DNA of 42,866 nucleotides from a virus: positions 1 to 42,866 of IMG/VR virus record IMGVR_UViG_3300033145_000399, one strand, 5' to 3'. Below are positions 1 through 9,949 of this stretch, one piece after another. The notes under the pieces are model-generated. The model made no database searches and had not been told where the DNA came from. It was given only the letters and a program-made list of their open reading frames with translations. The translations under genes and the position numbers were made by a program. Each line of letters opens with the position of its first letter. Position 1 is the stretch's first letter.

Positions 1-114
1 AGAATATTTAGCACTTAATTCAGCTCTATACTTACCAAACATCCCTGGAACTGTCTCATCTTCACGCAATGGAACAAACTTCAAACCAAGCAATTTAGAG
101 ATAGCAGTTTGCAA
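1..114. repeat. Terminal direct repeat, left copy
   Basis: Bases 1-114 are identical to 42753-42866. The repeat lies wholly inside a minus-strand gene that stays in frame when the ends are joined (998 codons in 1-2994, then 39 codons in 42636-42752). This is what a circular assembly with an end overlap looks like. A genuine short terminal repeat of a linear virion DNA is possible but less likely, because the repeat sits in coding sequence. Confidence 0.95.
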
Positions 115-2994
115 TGGAAATGTCTCAATATCATTGCCAGACCATCTTTTCCTACCGGTAGCAGATTCACCAATTTGGAAAGCAGCCTCACCTACACTAG
201 GGGCTAGAGTTTTAGCCCAATGCAAAGCTTTTATTCTCGCTGCTTCTAATGGTGGAGCACCTTCTGGAACAATTTTATTTTTAGTAAAGGCATCATAATT
301 AGTAGACTGTTGAACCACCTCTTTAATAAGAGGGTTTAGATTTTTTAATAAACTGAAAGCATCAGGGTCAAGATTGAACCAATCATCAGCATCACCATAT
401 GGAAGGATATAAGCCATATCAAAATAAAGTAAATTGCCATCAGTATCTTTGAAAGGCATACGAACCATAAAACGATTCTTCATCCATTCTGGCATAAACT
501 CTTCACGAGCCTCTTCTTCTTTAGAAAGAGATTCTATCGCTTCAGCTACTTTATTGTATTTGTTTATTGCTTTAGGGTTTGTGATGGCTGTCTCTAAAAC
601 TACAGGCACAATCTTTCTGGGATAAGTATAAAATGGCATCATAAACCTTTTGATAAAACCTTTTTCAAAATTAGTTATAGCTTGATAATTAATCAAATAT
701 TTATGAGCAGAACCTACTGCTTGTTGCATATTCATGCCACTATCAATCTTTGTTAGTACATGAGTAAATTTCCCCCACTCCTCACTAAGTTGCATAAATT
801 GAGAACCAGCCCTACCAACCTTTTTTAAATTGTTTCCCATTCTTGATACAAACCCAGCTACATCATTACTACCCTTTAATGAAGTCAATAACATTCCTTT
901 TAATTCAGTGTCTACAAACTCACCCATCATCATTCCTGCCAGTTTCGCTTCTTCTAATAATTTAATATCACCGGCATCACCAGCACCAAGCAATGTCTTG
1001 GCTGCTCTTTTATATTTACTCCAATCTTTAATAGCTGAAACACCACCTAAATCATTTAGGACAAAGTTGTTATAAAAGTTACGCATTAACATACCTGGAT
1101 TCCAAACAGTTTTACCAGCTTTCCAGAAATTCAACATTTGATCCCATACCTTAGTAGCTGTTCCAGGTTTTTCAAACACCCCTTTAACTAAAGCGTGTTC
1201 TGCTTCTGGCAATACAGTCTCAGCCAAATCTCTATACCTCTTCTTGTCTCTACCAACAAAATTAAAGGCATTTCCAAGAGTATCTTTATAGTTGTCACCA
1301 TGCCTGACCCATTTCCCAGCCTTCACAAAAGCATTGGCTTCTTTGACTGTAACTGCACTAAACTTTTTTAGATAGGCGATCATCTTTTGCTGTTCAAGCA
1401 ATGCAGACATATCAGTTATGGCTTTAGCTACAAGGAAGCCAGGTTGTTCAATTTTACCAGCTCTCTTTTGGAAAGCTTCACCAAACTCTATCATCTCTTG
1501 TTTAGAGAAGTTAAATGTTTCACCACCCTTTTTCCATCCATCTTTAACCTTCCTATATTTCTCAAATTTCAATTGGGTTTCACCAAGCTCTTCTAAGGTT
1601 TGTTTTTTAGCTAAACGATATAAAGCACTTTTTGGGATTGCTACATCAGAAGTCTTGCCAATAGCAGATGCTAACTTTTTACCAAAATCAGCTCCATCAC
1701 CAAGCTCAAACATTTCATATAATGTTGGAAGGTAATTACCAGCTCCTTTTTTATAAACTTGTTCTGGAAGCAAACCAGCCTTAACCATTAAGCTACCAAG
1801 ATCATCAATCATTGTACGAGCTTCTGTGACTAACTTAGCTACATCAGCAGGTAGATCAGCAACTTTCTCAGTGCCAGTTAATGCTTTGAACATTGCTTGT
1901 TGAAGATCAGGAGCAACTTTAGTTATCTTTTCTCCAATCTCTAAAGCTTTTCTTTGTGATGTTCTAATAGCTATTTGCCTTGCTTCATCTGCAATTTTAG
2001 TTCCAGCAGATTGACCATAACGATATTGTAGAGCCTTCTTACCTATCTTTAATCCAGAATCAGAATACATCACAGCCTTACCAACCCACCCCACTGGTTT
2101 ACCAACAGCCTGAGCTTCCATACTTGCGGTTTTAACACCATCAAACCAATTCCCAAGCTTAGTACCAATTTTAGATAGTGGTTTTTGAATAACATCAAAT
2201 GGTAACAAGGTTTTCTGCCATGTAGCACCTGGAATACCAAATCTACCAAGCTGACGAGGTAACCAACTAACATCTGCCTGAATACCAGGTTTAACCAAAA
2301 TGTTAGCAAGTCCTTTCCCATAGTTACCAGTTTTAGGATCAATATGTGGGACTACAAATTTTCTTACAAAATCATTACGAGCAGCCTGACCAAAGTTTGC
2401 TACACCGGCAGCTTTCTTTGCTTTAACTAAAGCCTCTAATTCATTAGCTCCTCTTTTGGTCATCCAAAAGTCATCCAGCCTGGCAACAGTTTTTACAACA
2501 TCTTCAGTTTTATCAAACTTACCAACCATTCTAATAACATCAGATATCTTATCAATCTTTCCAAATAGCCCAGCTCCAGATACAAAGTTAATAGGATCAA
2601 GCATAATATCCATAGCCAAGCCACCAACCATAGCAGTCATTTTATTTGCACCCTTCTCTTTTAATACATCAGAAAAAGTAGTTTTATCTTTACCAGCAAG
2701 CCCACGCCATAGAGATGTGATTGGATGGAACTCTTCTCCATCAATCATGTCTAAAGAGAAGTTGGCTACTGCATAGTTGAACCTTTGAGTTTTATCACCA
2801 ATCCAAGATAGTGTCCTACCAGTCGTGGTATCGTTCCACCAAGACTTCTGTTCTTTGGTCTCAGCATATGGTTGATTAGGTGGGTTCGTAGAAACAGCAG
2901 ACATCCTATCGGACAATTCGCTTTGATATTCTTTTTTCCATCCAAGCCAGCTCTCACTGCTTGGTAGCTGATTTTCTTTAAGCTTGTAAGCCAT
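1..2994 (-). CDS. Large virion-associated protein, LPD38-like (5' part of a gene spanning the contig ends)
   Basis: The frame is open from ATG at 2994 (MAYKLKENQL) to base 1 and continues in frame at 42752-42636 once the 114-bp overlap is removed, giving a protein of about 1036 aa. It follows the 452-aa virion protein by 2 bp and precedes the scaffold gene, a typical place for internal or ejected virion proteins of short-tailed phages. The C-terminal third holds an aromatic/basic stretch (RFMMPFYTYPRKIVP) and a motif around YILPYGDADDWF that recall the LPD38 region of large polyvalent phage proteins. I infer that resemblance from memory and did not compute it. The sequence is Lys/Ala-rich with helical segments; no catalytic motif is obvious. 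No clear ribosome-binding site precedes the ATG. Confidence 0.75.
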   Translation of the reverse strand, partial: MAYKLKENQLPSSESWLGWKKEYQSELSDRMSAVSTNPPNQPYAETKEQKSWWNDTTTGRTLSWIGDKTQRFNYAVANFSLDMIDGEEFHPITSLWRGLAGKDKTTFSDVLKEKGANKMTAMVGGLAMDIMLDPINFVSGAGLFGKIDKISDVIRMVGKFDKTEDVVKTVARLDDFWMTKRGANELEALVKAKKAAGVANFGQAARNDFVRKFVVPHIDPKTGNYGKGLANILVKPGIQADVSWLPRQLGRFGIPGATWQKTLLPFDVIQKPLSKIGTKLGNWFDGVKTASMEAQAVGKPVGWVGKAVMYSDSGLKIGKKALQYRYGQSAGTKIADEARQIAIRTSQRKALEIGEKITKVAPDLQQAMFKALTGTEKVADLPADVAKLVTEARTMIDDLGSLMVKAGLLPEQVYKKGAGNYLPTLYEMFELGDGADFGKKLASAIGKTSDVAIPKSALYRLAKKQTLEELGETQLKFEKYRKVKDGWKKGGETFNFSKQEMIEFGEAFQKRAGKIEQPGFLVAKAITDMSALLEQQKMIAYLKKFSAVTVKEANAFVKAGKWVRHGDNYKDTLGNAFNFVGRDKKRYRDLAETVLPEAEHALVKGVFEKPGTATKVWDQMLNFWKAGKTVWNPGMLMRNFYNNFVLNDLGGVSAIKDWSKYKRAAKTLLGAGDAGDIKLLEEAKLAGMMMGEFVDTELKGMLLTSLKGSNDVAGFVSRMGNNLKKVGRAGSQFMQLSEEWGKFTHVLTKIDSGMNMQQAVGSAHKYLINYQAITNFEKGFIKRFMMPFYTYPRKIVPVVLETAITNPKAINKYNKVAEAIESLSKEEEAREEFMPEWMKNRFMVRMPFKDTDGNLLYFDMAYILPYGDADDWFNLDPDAFSLLKNLNPLIKEVVQQSTNYDAFTKNKIVPEGAPPLEAARIKALHWAKTLAPSVGEAAFQIGESATGRKRWSGNDIETFPLQTAISKLLGLKFVPLREDETVPGMFGKYRAELSAKYS

Positions 2995-2996
2995 AA

Positions 2997-4355
2997 TTAT
3001 TTATTAAACCAAGAAGCTGGGTTAAATAAATTAAACTTAGCCGGCTTTTTGGTTTGTTGATTAGTTTGTGGAGTTTTTCTAAGGTCTTGACCACCAGATT
3101 GATTAGGGACAGCTTCTAATCCTACTCTGCTTGCTCCACCACCTTCAATTAATCTTTCTCTAATTGCTGGATTGTTTTGAGCTAGATCTTGCTCTACTGG
3201 ATTTAGAGGTAAGATAGGACCTTCTTTACCTGACAATGCGTAACTTAAACTACTCATCATGCCAGTGTTTATTGATTCAGTTGTAGGAGCGTTCATTAAT
3301 TGATTGAAATCATTTACATCCTTAACCTTAGTTAGATCAACAATGTTAGATTTCTTAGAATCAATTTCAGATATTTGATAGTCAGCAAGTGGAGTAGCAT
3401 CTAAAGCCCAATCAATACCAAGTTTATTAGCAGTCTCTTTTGGCATTTGAGCCCAAGTATTTGAGTTAGTACGATAATATAGATTGTCTGGATTATTAAC
3501 TCCATAGAATAGATCACCAGGCTTAGCTCCAGAAGGAGAGTTGCCATATATCTGGGTTGCATCAAATCCACCTTTGCTTCCTGGCTCTACACTAAATGTG
3601 AAATCTTTAAATCCACCAAGCTCTGTGCCTGGTTTTTGAGTTAATGTAACTCCAGCAAAATTGATTACGCTTTGATCTTTTCTAACAGGAAGGAATACAT
3701 TAAAGCCATTCATATCAGCTCCATCTATGCGACCATAGTCACCACTAAAACCTTCAGGTTTCATGCCAGAGTTGGCAATATCCCAATCCAACACCTTGCC
3801 ATTAGCCCCTAATTTGTAATACATATCATACCCACCTACGCCTTTTTTAGAAGAAGCGAGAGCATCACTATAGAAATCTTCTTTTTGTTTTAAATCTGAG
3901 AGCATTTGCTGTGTATCAGTAACACGAGCTAAGCTTGCCCCATTTATAGTTAAAAGATTAAGTTCCTGGCTGATTAATGCTTCTTGATGTTTGACACCAC
4001 TAAGCACTGAGGATAGATACAATTCTGGATCTCTTAGTCCAGCAGTCTTAGCATCTTGTTTGATTGAATTAAATAAATTATCAACACTAATATCTCCACC
4101 ACTGAGCATCTCCATCTTTTGAGCACTATTCAAATAAGTCTCTATTTTTTGTAGAGCATCATATTTCTGCTTCTCATCATCAGCACCATGAAGGCTGGAT
4201 TTAATTCTATCAGCAGCCTGGCGTAAAGCATAAGGAGAATCAGGGCTAACCTTTATTGTTAAATCTGCTTCTTCAAGTGCTCTATCTAATATGTTAAAGC
4301 TACTTCCGCCTGCGGATTTAAAACTTGGTAAAGATTTTATTACTACTTTAGGCAT
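2997..4355 (-). CDS. Predicted virion structural protein, 452 aa, function unknown
   Basis: The start at 4355 is supported by AAAGGA eight bases upstream. It lies one base after the 595-aa gene and two bases before the 1036-aa gene, in the head-gene cluster. The N-terminal half (to about residue 160) is helical and charged. The middle (about 165-330) is rich in Gly, Asp, Tyr and aromatic residues, as in beta-rich virion proteins. The C-terminus ends in a Gln/Pro/Lys-rich linker and an aromatic tail (NPASWFNK). I recognise no family. Position suggests an internal virion or ejection protein. Confidence 0.75.
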   Translation of the reverse strand: MPKVVIKSLPSFKSAGGSSFNILDRALEEADLTIKVSPDSPYALRQAADRIKSSLHGADDEKQKYDALQKIETYLNSAQKMEMLSGGDISVDNLFNSIKQDAKTAGLRDPELYLSSVLSGVKHQEALISQELNLLTINGASLARVTDTQQMLSDLKQKEDFYSDALASSKKGVGGYDMYYKLGANGKVLDWDIANSGMKPEGFSGDYGRIDGADMNGFNVFLPVRKDQSVINFAGVTLTQKPGTELGGFKDFTFSVEPGSKGGFDATQIYGNSPSGAKPGDLFYGVNNPDNLYYRTNSNTWAQMPKETANKLGIDWALDATPLADYQISEIDSKKSNIVDLTKVKDVNDFNQLMNAPTTESINTGMMSSLSYALSGKEGPILPLNPVEQDLAQNNPAIRERLIEGGGASRVGLEAVPNQSGGQDLRKTPQTNQQTKKPAKFNLFNPASWFNK

Positions 4356-4356
4356 T

Positions 4357-6144
4357 TTATATTCCTTTTAGTTTACTCAATAATTGATTGTTCTGATCTG
4401 CTGTGCCAACATAGGCACTTATTTCTCCCAGACCAAACTCATTAAACTTCTGTGCTCGTTCTTGGCGTGAAGGAAGTTTTGTCTTATAAAAATTATATAG
4501 CGTATTAGCGTTCTGATCAAAATCACCAGTTTGAACAGGTTTAGTGTCAGTGGTTTTAGGTACAGGTGCTCGTTGGGTAGTTATTGGTGCAGTAGGTTTC
4601 TTAGCTCTAAATTCATCTGAATCGGTTAAAGCTTGTTCTAATTCTTGAACACTCTTGCCAGCCCATTTAGAACTACCAAAATCTCTTAACCCAACTGGAT
4701 CAGCATCACGACCTAGAATCTTTCGGTAACTGGCATCAAGCTGTTCTTTACTGAACCCTCCACCTTCCACATCAGCAAGAGTAGGAGCGGTAGCCAATGC
4801 TTCAGCAGTTTTTCCTACACCTTTTTCAAGTGCTTCACCAAGACCAACATCAGGAACTCTAATATTTTCAAATACTATTTTTTTAGCTTGGTCATAACCC
4901 ATTCCATATTCAACCATATATTGTTGGATAGCTTGAGCGGCTTCGGCTGAAGCAGCTAAGACATCTTGTCCAAGACTGGCTGATACTGTGCTTCTTTCTT
5001 TTTCTAGGTTTAATCCAGACAATATCTCTGCCTTGCCTAATTTGGTTAAGTAATCTGTACCAGCTAAAGTTGTTTGCTCTCTGGTCATGGTATCGCTAAC
5101 ATCATTAAGATAAGCTCCAACAGAATCAATCTTTACCCCTTGAGCGGCATTAACAATTGAGACATTGTAATCAGCCAACACAGGGTCATTAATTAGAGTG
5201 TCCATATCTTTAACATCATTCATTAACAAACTCTCCGGCAAAGAATTGCTATCTTTAGTTCCAAACTCACGAAGGTAGTTAGTGTTCTTTTTGTTGTAGT
5301 ATTCTTTTAGCTCTGAACCAAATGAACCAACTACATAGTCACCCATTGTTGCTTTCCAAAATTCTTTTTGAGAAGAGTAGCGAGTGTTGTTATAAACAAA
5401 TGATCCAGTATCGGTAGCCCCCACGAACCTATCCCTTAAAACATTTAATTTTTCAATTGGACTTTTACCATCCAACCCTAAGTTGTCTATTAAATGTAAG
5501 GCATCTTCTACATCAACTGCATTTAAGTCATTCTGTAATAATTGTAATTTAATATCTAAAACTGATAACCTCTCTTCGTCACCACCAAGCATTGATTCTC
5601 TTCTTTCTGATTGAACAATCTCAATTGCTTCACTTAAAGCTACTCTACTCTTATCTGTTTGAGCTAAGACAACTCTATTATCAATCATATTATTATAAGA
5701 GTTACGAGACCCTGCACGAGCTGTTGATAGCTTGGCTTGGATATCATCTCTAAGGCTAGGATCTTGAGTGGTTTCTAATTCATTCTCCAAGAAATCAATA
5801 TGCTGATCCCAACTTGCTTTACCAGTTTTTAAAGCATCATAAGAAACATAATATTTATCACGATATCCTTGCCACTTTTGCAATTTCTTAGTTGAGGCAA
5901 TGTCTTTTTTAACCTGAGCAATCATATCCTTGTCTGAGAAAGGAGCGGTTTTCATTTCACCCAACCACTGCTTCATAAACTTAATTTGCTCAGCGTATGA
6001 GACACCTTCAGATTCAGTTAAGCTAAAAAGTTCATTTTGTTTAGCAACCCATTGGTTTCTAACAACTGACCTAATAGAAGAGATAGATCGTTGGATTGAC
6101 GATCCTAATGTAGATGATGATCTTGCTTTAAATCTAACTGCCAT
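4357..6144 (-). CDS. Predicted virion protein with C-terminal DUF4214-like domain, 595 aa
   Basis: Its ATG overlaps the portal stop by one base (TAATG), with GGAG upstream, so it is probably translationally coupled to the portal. Residues 1-450 are mostly helical with long charged stretches and coiled-coil character. Residues about 465-515 contain a YRKILGRDADPVGL motif followed by an S-D-EF ending, matching the DUF4214 pattern (Y-LLGR-D-GL...S-EF) found in surface and glycan-associated bacterial and phage proteins. Position after the portal suggests an internal or ejected virion protein; the DUF4214-like part might bind surface polymers (inference). Confidence 0.75.
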   Translation of the reverse strand: MAVRFKARSSSTLGSSIQRSISSIRSVVRNQWVAKQNELFSLTESEGVSYAEQIKFMKQWLGEMKTAPFSDKDMIAQVKKDIASTKKLQKWQGYRDKYYVSYDALKTGKASWDQHIDFLENELETTQDPSLRDDIQAKLSTARAGSRNSYNNMIDNRVVLAQTDKSRVALSEAIEIVQSERRESMLGGDEERLSVLDIKLQLLQNDLNAVDVEDALHLIDNLGLDGKSPIEKLNVLRDRFVGATDTGSFVYNNTRYSSQKEFWKATMGDYVVGSFGSELKEYYNKKNTNYLREFGTKDSNSLPESLLMNDVKDMDTLINDPVLADYNVSIVNAAQGVKIDSVGAYLNDVSDTMTREQTTLAGTDYLTKLGKAEILSGLNLEKERSTVSASLGQDVLAASAEAAQAIQQYMVEYGMGYDQAKKIVFENIRVPDVGLGEALEKGVGKTAEALATAPTLADVEGGGFSKEQLDASYRKILGRDADPVGLRDFGSSKWAGKSVQELEQALTDSDEFRAKKPTAPITTQRAPVPKTTDTKPVQTGDFDQNANTLYNFYKTKLPSRQERAQKFNEFGLGEISAYVGTADQNNQLLSKLKGI

Positions 6145-7838
6145 TATTGTTCTCCTTGATTAGGTAACTGTCCTGTTTGACCTCCACCAGGGGAATCTCC
6201 ACCTTGATTTTGGAACTCTTGTAATGCAGCTTCTTCGCCTATACCTTCACCAGGCACTTCTTCTCCTGGGAGACCTTCACCTTCTGGTGGTGCTTCTGGT
6301 GGTGGGGGAGCTATTCTTTGCATTTGCATTTGTGGTTGTTTTGAAATTTCTGGAATTAACATTGGATCACTTAATTCTTTCTCAACTAACTTGGATTCTG
6401 CAAGAGGATCAGGAATACCCAAATTCTTACGAGTAGTATGAAGTGATTGAACTTTAAATAATTGCTTGTTAAGTTCATCAGTTGGATTATGTAAAATAGT
6501 TGCTGGTATAAATACTCCGAATCTAAAGTTGTCATTAAATAGATCCTTAGCACCTTCAACAAATTTAGCGTAGAGACGAGCTATGTTTTCATCAAGCTCT
6601 TCAAACGCTCTTTTATATCTTGGGATCTTGTCAGCGACAGTAATATTAACACCAGTCATTAATGTGCTTAATGCTCTACCGGTTGAACGAGTAAGAGAAG
6701 CACCGCCTTGTCCCCCAAAGAAGATGTCCGACAAAGCTCCGATAGATTTTAGATCAGTGAGTTTGCTATGAGCCCAAGCTTCAGCTCCAAGCGGATTACC
6801 GGAAGCAGGGAAAGCATTAATCTTTGCATCCTCATCACCCAAATCATAAATATCAATATCAGAACTGTTATCCAATGATTCAAGTCTGTCTGGTAAATTA
6901 ACTCCCCAATACTTAGCTCTAATTGAACCACGCATTACTTTTTCTAATCTATCTTCCCATTCGTTGTAGGCTCTTTGTGGATCAAGCAAGTTTTCAATAT
7001 CAGAAATACCATAAGGGCTTCCTGGATTAGGATAGTTGTTTATTAACATCCCAGGAACGAAACCATAGTCATGTTTATGCCACTCAACTAATTGTTTATT
7101 AATAAATACACCCCAGTTTGTTTCATCATAATAAAATTCCACAGTACCCATTGGTAATCCACCAGTTCTGGCTATGCCTGACTTTTGATACATGGATGCA
7201 CCAGTGTCATGCTCTACTACGCCAACATTAGCAATTGGGTCTTTGACTGTGGTGATGGTTATGTTCTTATCTTTTAATTGATCCTTCCATCTTCTTTCAA
7301 TTTCCTTAACATAAATATTCTTCTGTAAAATCATTCCAGACAATTCTCTAAACGAATCATCTTTCCAAATTGGTCTGAAATCTTCTGGCTTGTCTACTGA
7401 GAAATAAAAGATTTGTTTTTCTTCTGGATCCCAAAATGGTCCAGCGATAGCACAGTCACCCTGACTTGATCCAACGATACTTAATTGTTTGAAGAAATTA
7501 ACAAAGTCGTTATTTTCATGTACCAAATCAATTGCCCTTTGTCTTTCAGCAGCCAATACTTGTTCAACTGGATCAGCAATATCATCAACGATAGCAGTAT
7601 GCTCTACTGCCTCATTCGTCAAAAGAGCAGTCATTGAACGGACATTGTGAAACAGGTAATTGTAAATCCTGGTTTTCTCCTCAGCAGTGAACCACTGTTT
7701 GCCTTGAAACATATCTCTGGACTTTCCATAGCCAGCAAATATCTCGTCACCATTTAGACGAGTGGCAGCCTCAGCATCAATTTGTGGTCGGATTTCATTA
7801 ACATATTCTATTAATTCTTTTTCATCTGCGAACTGCAT
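6144..7838 (-). CDS. Portal protein
   Basis: A 564-aa protein encoded directly after the terminase, with a 17-bp overlap. It has the usual portal layout: a helical N-terminal region (DMFQGKQWFTAEEKTRIYNY), a mixed alpha/beta core with a PNPGSPYGISDIENLLDPQRAYNEWE segment split around the conserved Y-N-(E) region, and a long helical C-terminus ending in a Pro/Glu/Gly/Gln-rich tail (about residues 495-564). In the virion the portal forms the ring through which DNA is packaged and ejected. The length is within the range of short-tailed phage portals. No Shine-Dalgarno is evident; translation may be coupled to terL. Confidence 0.85.
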   Translation of the reverse strand: MQFADEKELIEYVNEIRPQIDAEAATRLNGDEIFAGYGKSRDMFQGKQWFTAEEKTRIYNYLFHNVRSMTALLTNEAVEHTAIVDDIADPVEQVLAAERQRAIDLVHENNDFVNFFKQLSIVGSSQGDCAIAGPFWDPEEKQIFYFSVDKPEDFRPIWKDDSFRELSGMILQKNIYVKEIERRWKDQLKDKNITITTVKDPIANVGVVEHDTGASMYQKSGIARTGGLPMGTVEFYYDETNWGVFINKQLVEWHKHDYGFVPGMLINNYPNPGSPYGISDIENLLDPQRAYNEWEDRLEKVMRGSIRAKYWGVNLPDRLESLDNSSDIDIYDLGDEDAKINAFPASGNPLGAEAWAHSKLTDLKSIGALSDIFFGGQGGASLTRSTGRALSTLMTGVNITVADKIPRYKRAFEELDENIARLYAKFVEGAKDLFNDNFRFGVFIPATILHNPTDELNKQLFKVQSLHTTRKNLGIPDPLAESKLVEKELSDPMLIPEISKQPQMQMQRIAPPPPEAPPEGEGLPGEEVPGEGIGEEAALQEFQNQGGDSPGGGQTGQLPNQGEQ

Positions 7839-9408
7839 TTGTTTTCTTAATTATTTGTTTCCCCTTCCAATTTAAGGATAGCACTTTAGTTTTGATAGTA
7901 GAAGTTTTTGGTAGGAGGTGATAAGCCATCATAAACCAAGTCATCACAGTATCTTGTGTGAGCTTCGTGTCATCCAATTGATAATGAGTTAATTCAATCT
8001 CAATCTCCTCGTCAAAGTAAGAACGAATCATGCCCCATCTTTCTACCTTGCCAGATACCGCTTCAGCCCTATTATGAGCCATCATTTTCAGGAGTGCGGC
8101 AAAGGATTTCTGTTTCCTGAGCTTCCCACCAGAGCCACTGGTATCATAAGATTTGGGAGCTAAATCTCTCATCATCTTTTTAAACATCTGACCCCCCATG
8201 CTCTGAGTGTCCATGCGAATAACAGCAGCGTTATATAAATTGCGATAGTAATCTGCCTTAGCCATAAGTTCATACGGATCACCCCCTTGTATTTTCACCC
8301 TAAGACAATGTGTGATGCGAAGTTGAGCGATTTCAGTAATATCAAATATGGAAAAAATAGTAGGATCACCCCCATCCGCTACACCCCAATCTATCATTTG
8401 GATATACTCCCTACCGGATTCTGGTGGTATAGGTTTTTTAGTATCAAGCCATAGATTATCAATAAGTTCCTGCGGTATTCCGGTATCGCCAGTCCTAACA
8501 AAATCACCATAGAGAGCTTGTCTACCAATCTCCCCCTTCTCTTCAAAACTAGCAACCAAAGCTTCACGCCTATCTTCTTCAATAAACTCATTGGCTACGA
8601 ATGATCCCCTAAGCAATATCCAGCCCTCCTCTTTTCTCTGAGCCTTTTTAACAAGCTTGTGATAATACATTTGGCTCTTAGCTTTAGCATCCGGAGTACC
8701 AACTAAATCCAACCTTTGACCATAGGTAATTAAACGAGATTCAATCCTAGTGTCCATGTCACCAGGGAGGTTGTTAGACAGTAAACATTCGTCATAAGAG
8801 ATGAATCCAAACTGCTCTCCTTGAATATTAGCAGCCCCTTCGGAATGAGTAGACATTGACCACATCTTGCAGTTCCCAGCGAAGGTGATCTCCCCCATTG
8901 CCTCGTTTTTGCTTACAAAAAAATCCCCAATAAGACAGCGATTGCTTTTCCTGGTATATGTGCCATCCGGCATCTTCTCAATCCAAGTAAACTCAGATTT
9001 CAACACTGTAATAATATATTCAAAAGCTTTCTTAGCTTGTTTGGAGATAGGCGATAAGTTTAGTGTTTTATAGGGGGTAGCTGCCACAACCCTCTCCGGA
9101 CCAGTAATTCCGAACTTGTAATACAGCATATGAATGTGATTCAAAGCGAGCCACACTGTTTTACCAGATTGGTTGCCAGTAGGGTAGATGAATTTCAAAT
9201 ACGGAGCCTTTCCACGCTTAGCTTTCTTCTGGGTCTCCGCCCAAGCCCTCTGGTTTTCATTTAATTTAACCCCTAATATCTTTTCACAGAAAAAAAGGAA
9301 GTCGTGTCTACCCCTCTGATTCCACGCTAACTGGTTGATCAGTTCTTTTCTCCTCGTTGGCGACAGTTCCTTCAGTAGGGGTATCAGTTCCGGTATCATC
9401 TGATTCAT
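7822..9408 (-). CDS. terL: Terminase large subunit
   Basis: A 528-aa packaging ATPase and nuclease. The ATPase domain has Walker A PTGNQSGKT at residues 76-84 and Walker B GFISYDE at 201-207. The nuclease domain begins near residue 336, with the first acidic motif MIDWG (Asp340) and the second IRMDTQSMGG (Asp400). It drives DNA into the prohead through the portal and cuts the concatemer. It overlaps the upstream gene by about 100 bp and the portal by 17 bp. The start at 9408 has AAGGA nearby; no later in-frame ATG leaves a full N-terminus. Confidence 0.95.
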   Translation of the reverse strand: MNQMIPELIPLLKELSPTRRKELINQLAWNQRGRHDFLFFCEKILGVKLNENQRAWAETQKKAKRGKAPYLKFIYPTGNQSGKTVWLALNHIHMLYYKFGITGPERVVAATPYKTLNLSPISKQAKKAFEYIITVLKSEFTWIEKMPDGTYTRKSNRCLIGDFFVSKNEAMGEITFAGNCKMWSMSTHSEGAANIQGEQFGFISYDECLLSNNLPGDMDTRIESRLITYGQRLDLVGTPDAKAKSQMYYHKLVKKAQRKEEGWILLRGSFVANEFIEEDRREALVASFEEKGEIGRQALYGDFVRTGDTGIPQELIDNLWLDTKKPIPPESGREYIQMIDWGVADGGDPTIFSIFDITEIAQLRITHCLRVKIQGGDPYELMAKADYYRNLYNAAVIRMDTQSMGGQMFKKMMRDLAPKSYDTSGSGGKLRKQKSFAALLKMMAHNRAEAVSGKVERWGMIRSYFDEEIEIELTHYQLDDTKLTQDTVMTWFMMAYHLLPKTSTIKTKVLSLNWKGKQIIKKTNAVRR

Positions 9409-9949
9409 ATTCTTCCATCCTTATTAATTCACTATTATCTATAACACCAAAACGAGAACGCCTCAGTAATTTCTCCATTAATTCATCAGACTTATTGTCA
9501 CGCTCCATTTTGTGAGCCAAATAGCCTTGCGATACCTTGAGACGACTTAATCTAAACATCCAATCCATTACTAACTTGGAATCAATCTTACCAGTGAGCT
9601 TTGCCTGTTCCCACTCAGCCTTCAATCCCATATTAGCCATCATCACGATCATTTGATCTACCTGTTTCAAGAGAACTCCCATTTCCAAGCCCTCGGTAGC
9701 GATTTCAGCAGGTAGCGTATTGATCAATTTATTAACCTGCTCACTTAGCTTGACCTCCCATTTGGTATGCCAATCTCGGAACATCTTTTCGGTTATCTTT
9801 AGGTGAGGGTAGTTCTTGAAAAACTCATTGTACATAGTCCTGACAGGAACCCCTCTGTGCTTGGTCACATATCCAACCAAATCCTTAAATACTTTAGGAT
9901 CTAATTTCTCAATAGCGGACTTCCTGGATCGTTTATCAGTTCTTTCCAT
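9308..9949 (-). CDS. Terminase small subunit candidate
   Basis: A 213-aa protein just upstream of the large terminase. I chose ATG 9949 (MERTDKRSRKS) over an upstream ATG at 9994 because AAAGGGAG lies six bases before it. Residues 10-60 look like a helix-turn-helix (a KHRGVPVRTMYNEF segment followed by ITEKMFRDWHTKW). The middle is helical, fitting an oligomerisation region, and the C-terminus is acidic and Thr/Glu-rich. Small terminases recognise packaging sites and recruit the large subunit. The assignment rests on position, size and HTH-like pattern; sequence identity to a known family was not tested. Confidence 0.7.
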   Translation of the reverse strand: MERTDKRSRKSAIEKLDPKVFKDLVGYVTKHRGVPVRTMYNEFFKNYPHLKITEKMFRDWHTKWEVKLSEQVNKLINTLPAEIATEGLEMGVLLKQVDQMIVMMANMGLKAEWEQAKLTGKIDSKLVMDWMFRLSRLKVSQGYLAHKMERDNKSDELMEKLLRRSRFGVIDNSELIRMEEYESDDTGTDTPTEGTVANEEKRTDQPVSVESEG

